A stretch of 64,000 nucleotides of DNA. Origin: Hymenopus coronatus. Taxonomy: Eukaryota; Arthropoda; Insecta; Mantodea; Hymenopodidae. The stretch lies in NCBI GenBank assembly GCA_030762935.1, contig CM060898.1, forward strand, positions 95,028,781 through 95,092,780, in the 5' to 3' direction. The position numbers and the translations under genes were made by a program. Shown here piece by piece: positions 32,441 to 43,575 of this stretch (position 1 is its first letter; every line of letters starts with the position of its first letter). The notes beneath the pieces were generated by a model. It saw only the letters and a program-made list of their open reading frames with translations, did no database searches and was not told the DNA's origin.

Positions 32441-32908
32441 AAAAACGGACACTTCCTGTTTGAGAAAAGTATAAGTACTTTACAATTGAAACTAATAACA
32501 ATGAATTTCTGAAACGGTTACCTCCACACAAAAACGCAAAGGACATAAATTGTGTGTTTTAACGAGATATACATTTTTGTGTAGTACATTTTTGTCTATC
32601 TCTTACGGTTTAGCAGTTAAGCAAAATTCGGCAAAATTCATCCAGAATAAAGAGGTATTCAGAGGCTATTCCCCGAAAATTTAAGATATAGGTACATTTT
32701 ATTTGAGATGTAGATATCTTTAATATACGGCATTTTAATCAAAATCGGTAGAGCCATTGTTTAGAAAATAAAAAATTTCGAATTTTTCTCCATGTAAACG
32801 GTAGTTTGTGGTGGGGGATTTTCTTGAAAATCTTCGTGTCGCTTGGAACATACCAAACCTAAAAGCAAGTTTGTATTTAACGGCCTTTTCGTTTTTGAGC
32901 TATGCTGT

Positions 32909-32911
<3 letters not shown>

Positions 32912-32981
<70 letters not shown>
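32912..32981. repeat. (CA)n microsatellite within HX
   Basis: Perfect AC run of about 70 bp, the longest CA tract of any HX copy here. Confidence 0.95.
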
Positions 32982-32983
<2 letters not shown>

Positions 32984-33151
32984 CGCCCGCGCGCACACAT
33001 AGATATACACGGACCTTTTTTTAAAAATGATTTTTTCGACTCAGGGGGCCCCAAAACATATATTTCCGGTGAAATCTCGATATCGAATTTTGGGTGGAAC
33101 ACAATACCTTCTCTATCCCTATGCACTTGTACATACGGGGCTAGAGAAAGT

Positions 33152-33960
33152 AAAAAAAAAAAAAAAAATTAAGAATTACAACAATATGTATATTCGCTAA
33201 AATAGGAGTATTTCAGCTCAGCTGTCATCGATTTGGTTGAAGAAACTTCGGGAAAACCGTGCTCATTAGGATGCCAAGGATATCTTTTGAATACTGATGA
33301 GTTGCTTTGCAATCGTTTTTCAACATTCGGCGCTGAAGAAAGAATTGAGTTTTCCTATAACTTGACGCAGTAGTAATTTAAGAAAATCCCTCCTTATTTC
33401 CAAGTACATGGCACATGTAATAGAACACAACATGCATGATGCAGCAAGTGAACTGACCAGTCTCTTGTGGAGCTCAGTAGAATAAACCAATGCACAGTTT
33501 TCGTAGAAAGATATAAATCTACTATCAAGAACCGTGCATGGAGTTTCCACTCAGAATTGTAATGAAACATATCGGAAGAATATCTTTGGGCATTATATAG
33601 CCTTGGTCAAATCGTGCAAATGTGTACGTCATCCAACAGATTCATCATCACCACATCAATCACAAGGATTTAGTCTGTTCCGGCTTCTAGAAATGGCTCA
33701 TTCCATCTTCTTAGTGGTTTTCCTATGTTTATTCTTCCCCTTGACTTAGAGATTATTCTGGTTACTCTTCCTTCAGGAACTCCTAATGTATGATTTTCCA
33801 TATATCAAGGTGGGTAAAACCATTGTTTTTTAGAGCTTAATTATAATTTCTTTCCTATTGTTCAACCATCTGAAATAACCGGCGTTGCTCATGATCTGTT
33901 CAGTAGCCTTGCGTTTCTTTAGAGGCATTTAAAAATATACTATTAGTGGGTAGGTACTCC
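33152..33960. other. unassigned
   Basis: Moderately AT-rich with a 76-codon minus-strand frame at 33,320-33,550 that I do not recognise. There is no tRNA-like head or HX motif. It could be old transposon coding sequence. Confidence 0.35.
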
Positions 33961-33961
33961 T

Positions 33962-34155
33962 GTCGGTCTGGGTAGCTCAGTTGGTTAGGCGCTGGACTTT
34001 TGATCTCAAAGTTACGGATTCAAACTCGGCCCAGATCGATCGTTCTTAAGTGTGTTTAAAAGCGACAGCCCCATGTCAGTAGATTTACTGGCATGTTAAA
34101 GAATTCCTGCGGGATTAAATTCCGGCACATCGGCAGCTCTGGAAGGTTAACAAAC
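33962..34155 (+). mobile_element. SINE with tRNA-Lys-like head (S7)
   Basis: GTCTGGGTAGCTCAGTTGGT then TAGGCGCTGGACTTTTGATC and GGATTCAAACTCGGCCCAGA form a nearly complete tRNA. A CTTTTGA anticodon loop (UUU, lysine) is the likeliest reading. Mismatches in the anticodon stem and D stem argue against a working tRNA gene. The body to about 34,150 includes GGGATTAAATTCCGGCACAT. Confidence 0.7.
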
Positions 34156-34159
34156 AATA

Positions 34160-34645
34160 TACGAGGGTGGTCTGAAAAGTTTCCGACCTAATAAAGATAC
34201 AAGAAATTTTCTTCAGATTTTTTTTTTTTTTTTATTTTTCAACATAGTCTCCTTGTAACTATACACACTTCTCCCAGTTATGCTCCCATCTCTGTAACCC
34301 GTCCAAATGGTACTCGGCGTTTTTCTCTGCAAAATAATTGTTCACGAAGGTGATTACCTCTTCATGTGACGAAAATCTCTGTCCTCCGAGCGCAATTTTC
34401 AGATGAGGGAACAAAAAGAAGTCGCTTGGAGCTATATCTGGTGAGTAAGGCGGATGGTCAAGCAGTTCAAACCGTAATTCGCGGATTTTGCAACCGCTGA
34501 GGTGTGGGACGGTGCGTCGTCTAGGTGAAACAGGATTTTCTTTTTCTGCAAATGTGGTCGTTTTTCCGCAAGTTCTGCCTTCAGCTTGTCAAATAATGAT
34601 GCATAGTATGCTCCTGTAATGGATTTCCTTTTTGAAGATAATCGA
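34160..34645 (-). mobile_element. mariner transposon, 3' half
   Basis: The right terminus of the element lies at the left: TA then CGAGGGTGGTCTGAAAAGTT, a mariner-type terminal repeat. Inside, the minus strand reads (about 34,480-34,640) SITGAYYASLFDKLKAELAE then LFHLDDAPSHTS. Further on, the PPYSPD and FLFPHLK-like segments are visible with frame breaks. The catalytic D of DDAP is retained. The N-terminal HTH half is missing, cut at the start of HX 34,653. Confidence 0.85.
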
Positions 34646-34652
34646 TAAAAAA

Positions 34653-35453
34653 TCTTATGTGTACCATTCACATGACTTTCTGTACATCTCTATAACAAAT
34701 TATTATTAAAAAGATTATGCTTCTATTTACTTCATGCTACTTGAGAACAAATTAGCAGAAATAGTCTTATTACTTGTTTCCTTGTAAGTAGAAGCGAAAT
34801 AAGGGAGTACCATAGGTTAAAGTGATAGTCAAAAGCTGGTTGCTATGTGACAAGTTCCTTTGTTTATATGGACAGGAGTTGACAAATTCCTATATGAGAA
34901 AAGTAAGCTTTTCATAGCTGAAACCAAAAATAATGAATGTCTCAAAAACGATCAACTCCACGAAAAAAAATATATATAACATAAATTGTGAGTTTTAATG
35001 TGCTCTACATTTCTTTTGTAGTAAGTTTTTATCTAAAGCTTACGGTTTACGAGTTATGCAAATTTCCGTAAAATTCGTCCAGAATAAAGTAGTCTTCAGA
35101 AGCTATTCCCAGAAAATTCAAGATATGCATTTTGTTTGTAAGGTAAATATCTTTGATATTTAATGTTTTAATCAAAATCGTTAGAGCCATTTTTGTGAAA
35201 ATCAAAATTTTCGAAAAAAAGTTTCATGTAAAGGGTAGTTTGGGGTGGGGGGATTTTTCTCAAAACTTTCGTGTCGCATCCCTGGAAGATACTAAACTTA
35301 AATACCAACACACACACACACACACACACACATACACACACGGACCTTTTTGTGAAAATGCTTTTTTTGGATATAAGGGATCCTAAAACATATATTTCCG
35401 GACTTTTCGTTTTTGAGTTATCGTGTTCACAGACACACACACACACACACACA

Positions 35454-35488
<35 letters not shown>

Positions 35489-35640
35489 GTAACTTTTCTA
35501 AAAACTTTTTTTTTTCGGACTCAAGGGACCTTAAAGCATATTTCGGGTGAAATCTCGACATCGAATTATTGGGCCGAATATAAAATACATACTTTCTCTA
35601 GCAACTTGTACATTGTATGTGCATGCATGCTAGAGAAAGT
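34653..35640 (+). mobile_element. HX repeat with internal rearrangement at the CA tract
   Basis: The left two thirds are normal. After ACTTAAATACCA the sequence jumps into a CA tract, runs through GGACCTTTTTGTGAAAATGC and ATATTTCCGG, then returns to ACTTTTCGTTTTTGAGTTAT and a second CA/(CT)n/CA tract. The tail then repeats. So the tail module is present about 1.7 times. The final hairpin (TTTCTCTAGCA ... TGCTAGAGAAA) is a third stem version. Confidence 0.85.
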
Positions 35641-35852
35641 AAAAATATATATAATATATTATAAATCACCAACAATACTATTAACAACAATCACAAATAT
35701 AAATAACCAATGATATGAAGCTTGGAGACAACTGAAGCACACGATTGAAAAATCCAGCAACAGTGCCGCTTCCGATTTGTGCCTGGCCACCTGAAATGCT
35801 GCCTTCTGACTGATCCAGGATGTCATGTCTAATAAGTAAAGTTCTTCGTATA

Positions 35853-35886
<34 letters not shown>

Positions 35887-36984
35887 TTTTTATGCGAGTG
35901 CACCAAAGCTGTCAAGTGCAAAATTTCAGCAGTGTGAGTAGTGACAATGTAAAGATTTGTATGTCAGAAACTCAAAATAGGGTGGATAGGGTTTCTAAAA
36001 GTTGAAGAACAGTTTATTTGGAAGGGGGCAAATTTTAAATCCCAAGTGCACCAAGTCCTATTAAAACTCGTCCCAAAAAATATTTCTTGACAATTAAGGT
36101 AAGCGAAACCAGAGGGGCAGTTGGTGATAGTAACATGAAATACAACACCTCCTCCGCCAGTAACTCGATTTTAAATCTCTTCATTTACCTACCAAAACTC
36201 TGTTTTGTTCACAATGATGTGTCATACATATCCTTCTAATATTAATATTAATTGAAATGGGATTGGAATTGGGTGACAAATATAAAAATTCTAAAATAAA
36301 CAATTCGAATATATTTTTTAAAATATCCCATATCCGTCCGGAAGCACATTAAATTATCTAAGTTAAAGTTGGTTGAAGAGTTTCCGATATAATTTATTTA
36401 TATTTATTGAAACAATAACAAAAACGACTTCCCGTATTCCTGGGCTGTCATCAAAACAGAGTAAAACAGATAAATTATAAATTATCTCTGTTCTTCAAAG
36501 GTATTAATCAAATTGAAACAGTACAACAAAGCAAAGCAAACGTTTCAAAAGTCCCACGTATTATCTGCTACAGTTACATGAATATATGGAAATGTCCCTT
36601 CTCTCTTATGGATTCTAATTGTTCTTTAAGATTTTCAAACCTAGCGGCAGGATCGTGATATTAATCATGTTTTGTTGGCTTTTGACATTGCAATCCTGTC
36701 AACTTGTTTTATACCGTGGACATCTTCGAAGTTTTTAATTTTTTTAATTATATTTTATTTTGGTCATATCGCGACGAAACTGTTCGGTAAGATACAGCTT
36801 TTTAAGGTTTCATCCCCGAACCATATGGCACCAAACACGTCCAGACTGTACTGCTATCCGTATTCAGATGACAAAGTGCAGCTAGCCTTATAATGTCTCA
36901 TCTCCTCACACTATACTTACCACTTAGCTTTGCCAATCGACTGCTTACATTATCTGTAGATAGATCGCAATTTTAAATTTTTAC
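35641..36984. other. unassigned AT-rich stretch
   Basis: Contains (TA)n followed by T22 at about 35,850-35,893. Otherwise no repeat family or convincing frame. The frame 36,672-36,893 has no recognisable motif. Confidence 0.35.
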
Positions 36985-37218
36985 TATGTATATATTTTTT
37001 ATTGTTTCATTATGTATATCGGGGCTTTGACTTGTGACTAGGTTAATAAACTTTATATTACTAAACACACGCACATTAATTCTCATATTCATACTTCCAG
37101 ACTCTATGGGGGACAGGGAATAATTCTGGTTAAAGAAAAATTCCCCGCCCCAGCCGGGAATCGAACCCGGGACCTCCGGGTGAAAAGTCAGCTTGCTGAC
37201 CACTCTACCACGGAGGAA
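36985..37218 (-). mobile_element. tRNA-headed SINE, family S2
   Basis: The minus strand reads CCTCCGTGGTAGAGTGGTCA, AGCAAGCTGACTTTTCACCC, GGGTTCGATTCCCGGCTGGG and GGGGAATTTTTC. These are the same landmarks as the plus copies at 52,386 and 56,197. The tRNA-like head is well preserved, but an extended body makes it a SINE. Confidence 0.8.
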
Positions 37219-37224
37219 GTCAGT

Positions 37225-37405
37225 TTTTACTGTTGTTTTAGTCTGAAGGTGGACATTTGCATCGGTGTATTAAATATCCAATCCGGTATTTCCTTGCCGA
37301 ATGGCGGATACCACCAAGAAACTCCAGCCAGATTGTTCGGCTCATAGGATTTGAACTCAGGCCTCCCGAATGCGGGCCACACTATGCGCCTGAACCATAG
37401 TATTA
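37225..37405 (-). mobile_element. possible tRNA-headed repeat
   Basis: The minus strand carries GAGTTCAAATCCTATGAGCC preceded by GCATTCGGGAGGCCT, like an anticodon-to-B-box segment. The body CGCCATTCGGCAAGG is not matched elsewhere. Weak. Confidence 0.4.
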
Positions 37406-38339
37406 ACTATTAACTAATACAATATCTATACTAATTTAGACCTCCATTGAAGACGCCATAGCCCTTTATTTATATATAAAAGTAAGTTATCACATTCTTG
37501 ACAGTGGAATTAGCCATCGGATGTTCTTTAGATCCTTTGCACGCTGTTGTTTTTTCTTATTACGTATCGTCTACTCTCGATCTTATTGTGCTTGAATGAA
37601 TCAGTCATTCTGTACAGTATTACATCCTCTGCATCACTCATGGGGTCACTGGGGTGATGCGTTTCTCATTCATTGTCAGACAATGATAAAATGGCAAGAG
37701 TAGTCCCAGCATATTCCCAGTTAAGAAAAAGATTCAAAGCTAAAGAAATGAAAGGGGTGTGCTGTCAAGCACTTTAATTTCTCTTTAACGTATTCAAGAC
37801 AAAGCTTTTGTTATTTGGTGTCCGAGGTTGTATCTCCAAGAAATGCAACTTTAGTGTGATAAATGATTTTACGAGAATTTTCCAACAATCAGAATCAAAT
37901 ACGGTCTAAATGAAAGCGTAGAATTAAAAAAAAAATAACAACAAAGACACACACACACACAAACACACAAGTAACTTTTTTCACTGGTGAGATGCTTTTG
38001 CAAGAATGGATATTACATGACCGTTTTCAATCATTCTTCCTCTTTGTATTACCTGTAAAAACTGATATAATTTATCTGAAATTAAATAATACATAATTAT
38101 TCTATAATGCGTACCATTGTTAAGTGTTAATTTTGAGGTATGAGTTGGAAAATCGTTCGTCAAGAAACATTAATAATTCAATTAGTAAAGTTATTGAAGG
38201 AAATTAAATCTTCACAATGAAAAATACTGATAGGCATTCTCATAAGGTGTAGATTTGATTTTACAAACTTGTAAATTATTTTAAAGTCAAAACTGATAAA
38301 AATTACTATAAATATCTCACTGCGTCTAAAGCTTTTCGC
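37406..38339. other. unassigned
   Basis: AT-rich with a short CA tract at about 37,947-37,970. No gene recognised. Confidence 0.35.
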
Positions 38340-39222
38340 ACTTCTGTAGTAAGTAGGGAAAGTATTGTATTCCACCCAAAAAATTTATGTCGAGGTTTCA
38401 CTGGAAATGTAGGTTTTAAGGCACCCTAAACCTAAAAAAAAAACATATAAAAGATCAGCATATATGTATGTACATACTTGTGAATGTGTGTGTATGTATG
38501 TGTGTCTGTGGACAGCATAACACAAAAACGAAATCTCAGTTAAATCCCAAACTTGATATTTAAGTTCAGCGTCTTCAGAGGATGTGACGCGAAGATTTTC
38601 GAGAAAATTCCTTCAAACCACTATTTAAATGGAACATATTTCCAAATTTTTTATTTCCACAAATTATTATTGAAGATATTTTTATATGCATATATATCTT
38701 GAATTTTCTGGGAATAGCATCTGAAGTCCTCTTCATTCGGCATGACTGTTGCACAGCTTGTAAACCATTAAGAGATAGGAAACTTTAATGTGCAAAAATG
38801 TGGATCTCATTAAAGCACTCAATTTATGGCACATATATTACATTGATAGTGTAAACAATTTCTGGAATATTCCTTGTTATTGGTTTGACTTTTCAAAACC
38901 TTATACTTCTACTTTTATCATATGGGAAGTCATTATTCGTTTCTCTCACTCACTCTCTCTCCCTCTCTATCTTTCTCTCTCTCTCTCTCTCTCTCTCTCA
39001 CTCGCACTCTTGGTCATTCAAAGAAGACACAATTTCAAAGAAATCACATGGTGATTTGCTTTAAAATATTTGAATACAATTAGTCTACTAATTTCCCCAT
39101 ATCCCCTTGTATTTACCCTCAAGGAAATTTGTAAATATTTATCTCGACTAACATGAAGCAGATAAAAGAATGCGTTTGGGTAAGAATAGTTTGGTAGTGA
39201 ATGTCATGTGAATATAATACTA
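38340..39222 (-). mobile_element. HX repeat, old copy with (TC)n expansion
   Basis: Minus-strand HX from TATTGTATTCCACCCAAAAA through the (TG)n region at about 38,480 and GATGTGACGCGAAGATTTTC, to GAATGTCATGTGAATATAAT at about 39,200. A (TC)n tract of about 60 bp lies at 38,950-39,000. Strongly diverged. Confidence 0.7.
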
Positions 39223-39242
39223 GTTTTTTTGTTTGTTTTTTT

Positions 39243-39730
39243 ATACATTTTCTACTTCTTACCTAGTGGTAGAGGAAGTATTACATTCCACACATATTTG
39301 ATGTTGCGATTTGGCCGGTAATATATGTTTTGAGGACTCTAAATTAAAAACAAATCTTTAGGGAAAGGTCCATGTGTATATTTTGTGTATGTGTGTTTTG
39401 TGTGCGTGCGTGTGTGTGAACAGAGTAGCTCTAAAACGAAATGTTCGATAAATATCAAGATTGTTCAGCCTTCCAAAGATATGACACGAAGGTTTTCAAG
39501 AATAAAATCTCCCACCACCAAATATCGCTTGCTCGAAATATGTACTTTAAATATTGTTTTATTTTCTCTAAAACGGTTCTAACGATTTTCGTTTAAATGT
39601 CATATAATTAAGATACTTGCATGGGAAATAAAATAGCAGGAATTTTCTGGGAGTAGCCCGTGAATTCCTCTTCATTAAGAAGGAATCTTTTATAATTTTG
39701 TAATATCTACGAGTGTACCAAAAGAGAAAG
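39243..39730 (-). mobile_element. HX fragment, very diverged
   Basis: A restart of the HX order on the minus strand (terminus-like ACATTTTCTACTTC, then GTATTACATTCCACACA, a TG tract and CTTCCAAAGATATGACACGA, then AACGATTTTCGTTTAAAT). It decays by about 39,730. Confidence 0.6.
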
Positions 39731-39789
39731 ACATATAGTACTACATAAAACATGTAAAACTCATTAAAATACACTATTTTTAAAATAAA

Positions 39790-39878
39790 TGGTGAAATCT
39801 CGGTATCGAATTTTTGGGTGGAATACAATACCTTCTCTATCCACTATGTACGTTGTACATACGGGGCTAGAGAAAGTA
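39790..39878 (+). mobile_element. HX 3' tail only, opposite orientation
   Basis: GGTGAAATCTCGGTATCGAA then TTTTTGGGTGGAATACAATA and the GGGG-type hairpin ending GGGGCTAGAGAAAGT. About 90 bp with very little divergence, next to old minus-strand HX sequence. Confidence 0.8.
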
Positions 39879-40199
39879 AACATCTACAGAGCCTGAGTTT
39901 GGACGTGTGGTCGGCCTAGTGGGAATTTTCTTTGAACCGGGAAGCACGCTGTTTGACGGCATAGTTGGGTATTCATAGCTCCTGACATTAAAGCGCACAG
40001 ACTTCTGTTGCAAACTGTAATCATATGCATTCCGCGTAGAAGATGTTGGAAATTATGCCCCTGTGCCACCACTTATTTCTCACACCTTTTAATTCTTCGT
40101 GGTCATGTAAATAAAATCATGATTTCTCCATACGAAGGCGACACTGAATGGTTTTGAAAGGCAAACAAGAATTAGTTTTAAACATTTAAATTGATTTAA
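39879..40199. other. unassigned
   Basis: Short stretch with a 62-codon unrecognised minus frame. Nothing else visible. Confidence 0.3.
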
Positions 40200-41098
40200 T
40201 TGTTTTTCAAATTATTCCCCTTTAATACCAATACGTTTTGCATTTGATAAAACGAGCTCTTAAAGCAACCCTCTCTTCCTGAAGTATTTCAGAAATCAGG
40301 GTTTTTATAGTTCCACTGCTTCATCTGATGACGAAAAAGTGATTGCATACAATTTTTGGTAACAAAAAAAAAAATCACAATGTGCTAGATCAGAGCTGTA
40401 TGGTGTAGGGTCCTTGGTGCTGGCCTTTGGTGCATCAGATACTCACTTGTTAGTTTTGCTGTTTGCGATGATGTAAAATTATTTTTATTTTTGGGAATTG
40501 TTTTACGAACTTTTTGAAACATTTGCTACATACGACATTTATGTTAATCGGCAGTAACGGTACATAATCTGTCTTCTAATACTATAATAATGAGGCCAGT
40601 TTTAGACAGAAACTACCATCTTCTTACCTGCACTGCGAATTCTTCGGACTTTTTTAAGTTTTGGTTGTTCGAAAGATCCATTTCCTTTCAGAATCACAAC
40701 ACTAAATCGAAAATTCCTCACCAGTAATAAATAATATTCTGAACCAAATTTGGAGTGCCGACTTGAAATGTTTACAGTGTTTTTCTGCACCAACCAATGC
40801 ATCGTTGTTTTCGATCGGAGTCGTTTATGTGAAATCCATCACAGCACAGTTTTCCCACTTCTGTTTATGTCAAATGTTTTGAATTTCACTCATATCAATG
40901 TCCGATATCGCCAGAATAAATTCATAAGATGTCCATCGATCTTCTTCAAGGATTGTTCGAACAGCTGCAATATTTTCATTAATAACAAAAGTTCTTGGGC
41001 GTCGTTCACAAAATTCATAATTAAGAATTCTCTGTACCAATTATAAATTGTTGCCTTAAATGGGGCCTCTTCTCTAAATACATTTTCATGCCGATCTT
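40200..41098 (-). pseudogene. mariner transposase relic
   Basis: Minus-strand pieces in order: EEAPFKATIYNWYREF (about 41,045-41,090), RRPRTFVINENIAAVRTILE (about 40,955-41,015), and ILAISDIDMSEIQ. IGWCRK-like lies near 40,790. Next come a QPKLKKVRRIRSAGKKMV stretch (about 40,610-40,670), KTGLI, LEDRLCTVTAD (about 40,550) and YSSDLAHCDFF (about 40,370-40,410). These match the helix-turn-helix, linker, DDE core and YSPDLAPCD motif of mariner transposases. Stops and frameshifts are frequent. The terminal inverted repeats were not found. Confidence 0.85.
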
Positions 41099-41796
41099 TA
41101 CATGACGATTTAAAATCCTAAAATTTCATAGTCCGGAAATATTCTCCAGTCAAATTATTTTTTTTAAACAGTCTTTAAATGATAATAATTAACAGCTCTT
41201 TAGAATAAACCAAACAAATTACACACCAATCAACTAAAAACATAAGAAAGTAGCCGTCAGACATAAAGAAGTTTATTTGTTTTAGTAATATGTCATTGTA
41301 AATATTAATTTCAGTGCGGCGTGTTAACAATTCCTGAACTGCGGCTATTTTATAATTTTAAAAGTTTAATGAGATTTGCGCATTTCCTTATTTCTTGCAA
41401 ATTTCTCAAGAATTTCTTTAGACTTGGTTCTAACTTATCTGCAATGTCATTGAATTCTTCCTCTTTAAGCTTTATTTTCGATTCTTTGTCAAGACTACAT
41501 TCCGTTTCCTTAAATCTATTGTTTTTCAGTGAGGCGCACGTACAATGGTAATCGATCTATAACTTGCCATCTAAATTTTCTACAAGAATTTGTTTGCCGC
41601 ATAGAAATAATGCATGAAGTTTATGTGTGCTAAATAAGGATTTATATCATGTATTATATGTTCCTAGAACCACCGCGATGGTGTGAGATTCTCAGAAACT
41701 CTTTAATCTTTTGTTTAAGTAAGAAAAACACTCCGTAGTCTATGGCAACTCCTGCTTCCTTCTGAATTTGGAACCCTAGAACTAAGAAATAAAAAT
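41099..41796. other. unassigned, one lysine/glutamate-rich minus frame
   Basis: On the minus strand at about 41,345-41,530 an open stretch contains KESKIKLKEEEFNDIADKLE and FLRNLQEIRKCANLIKLL, helical in character. It may be a decayed transposase or coiled-coil fragment. Family not recognised. Confidence 0.3.
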
Positions 41797-41830
41797 GTAA
41801 GCATTACACTCACAAGACTTTCTCTAGCTC
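41797..41830 (+). mobile_element. HX 5' terminus scrap
   Basis: GCATTACACTCACAAGACTT then TCTCTAGCT is the second-subfamily HX start, cut off after about 34 bp at CAGGGATCCCTAACTTAGCA, which itself looks like the end of another transposon. Confidence 0.5.
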
Positions 41831-42247
41831 AGGGATCCCTAACTTAGCACGCCGCAGAGTGATTTGGAATTAGTAAAGATGTTGTATGTTATGTAATTAA
41901 AAATGTTGGCTAGTTGACTGACTTATTTTGTTTTTTCTTGTAAGCTTCTGCGCGGCAGTCACATCAATGCGTACGAGATACTGTCAGTTCAGAGATGGCG
42001 CAGTTTGAACGAAACGCTGCAGGATGTTGGTTGGCTATCGTTGGCTCAGATAGTATCGCTGTGGCCGTGCTGACATAGGATTGCTCAGAGTCAGTTCTTT
42101 TACTGTATCATCTGTGTTGATCGTTTTTAAACTCGCGTTTTGTTTCTGCTTTCTTTTTAGTTGTGTAAAAAAGTCGAAGGAGAGATTATACAAAGATGAT
42201 TCATTGCATATAGCCTCACAGTAGTTGAAAATAATTTGGTATAACAT
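41831..42247. other. possible hAT-type terminus followed by unassigned DNA
   Basis: CAGGGATCCCTAACTTAGCA resembles CAGGG-type hAT ends, and it interrupts an HX start. No matching inverted end or 8 bp duplication was found, so this stays tentative. Confidence 0.3.
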
Positions 42248-42360
42248 CCACAGTGTTGGGCAAAAGAAAGCAATTAGAACAACAATTATGGGACTAAACT
42301 ATAAGGAATCAATTAGACTATTTTTCTTTCAACTGAAAATAATGGCACTACCACTTACAT
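42248..42360 (+). pseudogene. possible non-LTR reverse transcriptase C-terminal scrap
   Basis: One frame reads VGQKKAIRTTIMGLNYKESI then FFFQLKIMALPL. This resembles the C-terminal QKRAIRII-G---RESC---FK-L-ILTLPSL motif common after the polymerase domain of jockey-like elements. Only about 35 residues. Confidence 0.4.
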
Positions 42361-42599
42361 TGGTGTGCAAAACCTATGAAGGAAAGTAACATTAGCATGC
42401 TGTTCCACTGCCAAATAACATAGCTCATGAAACTTGAATCATGCATAGAGCGAACTGCTATAGTATGCTACAATAGGCAAATAAACGAAATATGCGACGA
42501 GGCGAAAAGAAATTATACTTTTATTCATGGAAAATAAGCTGCACTTAATTCATTGCGTCATGTGATGGTCCTCTAGATTTACAAAAATAAAGACTTGGT

Positions 42600-43575
42600 A
42601 CTTAAAAGGGTGTATGGTCACCACGGACAGTAGTGTATTCTCTGCATCGTGCTCCTATGCTGGCCAAGGTTGGTAAGGAGTTCTTGTGGTAGTGCGTTCC
42701 ATTCCTCCACCAGCGCTGTTGACAACTGTTTGATGGTCGTTGGTGCATGTGTACATGCTGCAATGCGACTCTCCAAAGCTTCCCACAGCGTTCAATGGGA
42801 CTTAAATTGGAGGAACGGGCTGGCCAGACCGTTCACCGATTATCCTCTCGTTCAAGAGATGCTCCACCTGACAGTTCCATGCGGCCGCGCATTGTCATCC
42901 TTAAAAATTAAGGACTGAAAGGACGCACATGGGCAAGGAGTAAAATGTCACAATAGCGTTGACCAGGGAGTGTAACGTCTTCAAAGATTTGAAGGTCGAT
43001 ACTCCCATGAAATGTTATGCCTCCCAATACCGTAACACCTGGGCCACCAAAACGATCATATTCAAGAATGTTCCTGGATGCATGACGTGTTCCCACTTCT
43101 CGTCAAATGAGGGTACGTTGAGAATCACTACTCAGACTGAATCTGCTCTCATCCGAGAAAATCTTACAACCCTATTCCTTGTTGGACCACTTGTGATGCT
43201 CTTGGGACCATCGTAAACGTTGTCGCCGATGTGCGGGTGTCAATGGAATACAACGTATTGACCATCCGGAAAGATGCAGTCGCCGTGCCACTGTGCAGCG
43301 TGAGATTGCGTGCTTAGCAGTCCTGTTAAATGTATTTGCAATTGCACCCGCTGTTTGATGTGGATCCCTTCTTGCCTGTTGCACAATGTGGTGATCTGCT
43401 GCTGTAGTTGACCATGATCAACCACCGTCTCTTCTTGGGACAGCAGTATCTACGGTTTGAAAGACTCCCTACTAAAACTATACTGTGGAGAAAACCAAAC
43501 TTCTGGGCAACTCTCGTCACACTTCATCCTTCTTCCAGATTCCCGATGATTCTTCCCTTATGAGTCATCCAAATG
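42600..43575 (-). pseudogene. Tc1-like transposase relic
   Basis: Minus-strand order: HKGRIIGNLEEG-SVTRVAQ (about 43,500-43,565) is the N-terminal HTH. ISRCTVARRLHLSGW (about 43,255-43,315) is the second HTH, and HRRQRLRWSQEHHKW (about 43,180-43,225) follows. IFSDESRFSL-like is at about 43,120-43,150. RHASRNILEYDRFGGPGVTV (about 43,025-43,090) and LQIFEDVTLPGQRYCDILLL come next. DNARPH is at about 42,880, and a LSPIERCGKLWRVALQ-like DDE end plus ALVEEWNALPQELL lies at about 42,670-42,800. Stops and shifts break it. The family's normal length is about 340 residues, and most of it is represented. Confidence 0.9.

Larger units (their letters stand above)
31339..33151 (+). mobile_element. HX repeat, second subfamily, outer copy interrupted by another HX
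   Basis: The left part 31,339-31,589 starts ATGTGTTACACTCACATAAC and ends GGAGCAGAATAAAAGAAAAA. The right part resumes at 32,446 with CGGACACTTCCTGTTTGAGA and ends in the GGGG-type hairpin (GTACATACGGGGCTAGAGAA). The copy at 52,036 shows the same sequence unbroken (CAAAAGAAAAACGGACACTT), proving the middle is an insertion. A long (CA)n lies at 32,912-32,981. Confidence 0.9.

Noticed and set aside
32761..33126. 121-codon frame and the histidine/threonine-rich frames opposite it
   Set aside because: Generated by the long CA tract inside an HX copy; same for the frames at 22,125, 28,060, 29,619, 32,225, 32,843 and 35,271.
33962..34037. Candidate functional tRNA-Lys gene
   Set aside because: The head resembles tRNA-Lys but has mismatches in the D and anticodon stems and continues into a SINE-like body, so it was called a SINE.
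37140..37215. Candidate tRNA gene on the minus strand
   Set aside because: Good B box and head, but the same head with the same downstream body occurs at 45,430, 52,386 and 56,197, so it is SINE S2.
41831..42247. Complete hAT element starting CAGGGATCCCTAACTTAG
   Set aside because: No matching inverted end, 8 bp duplication or transposase was found within the interval.
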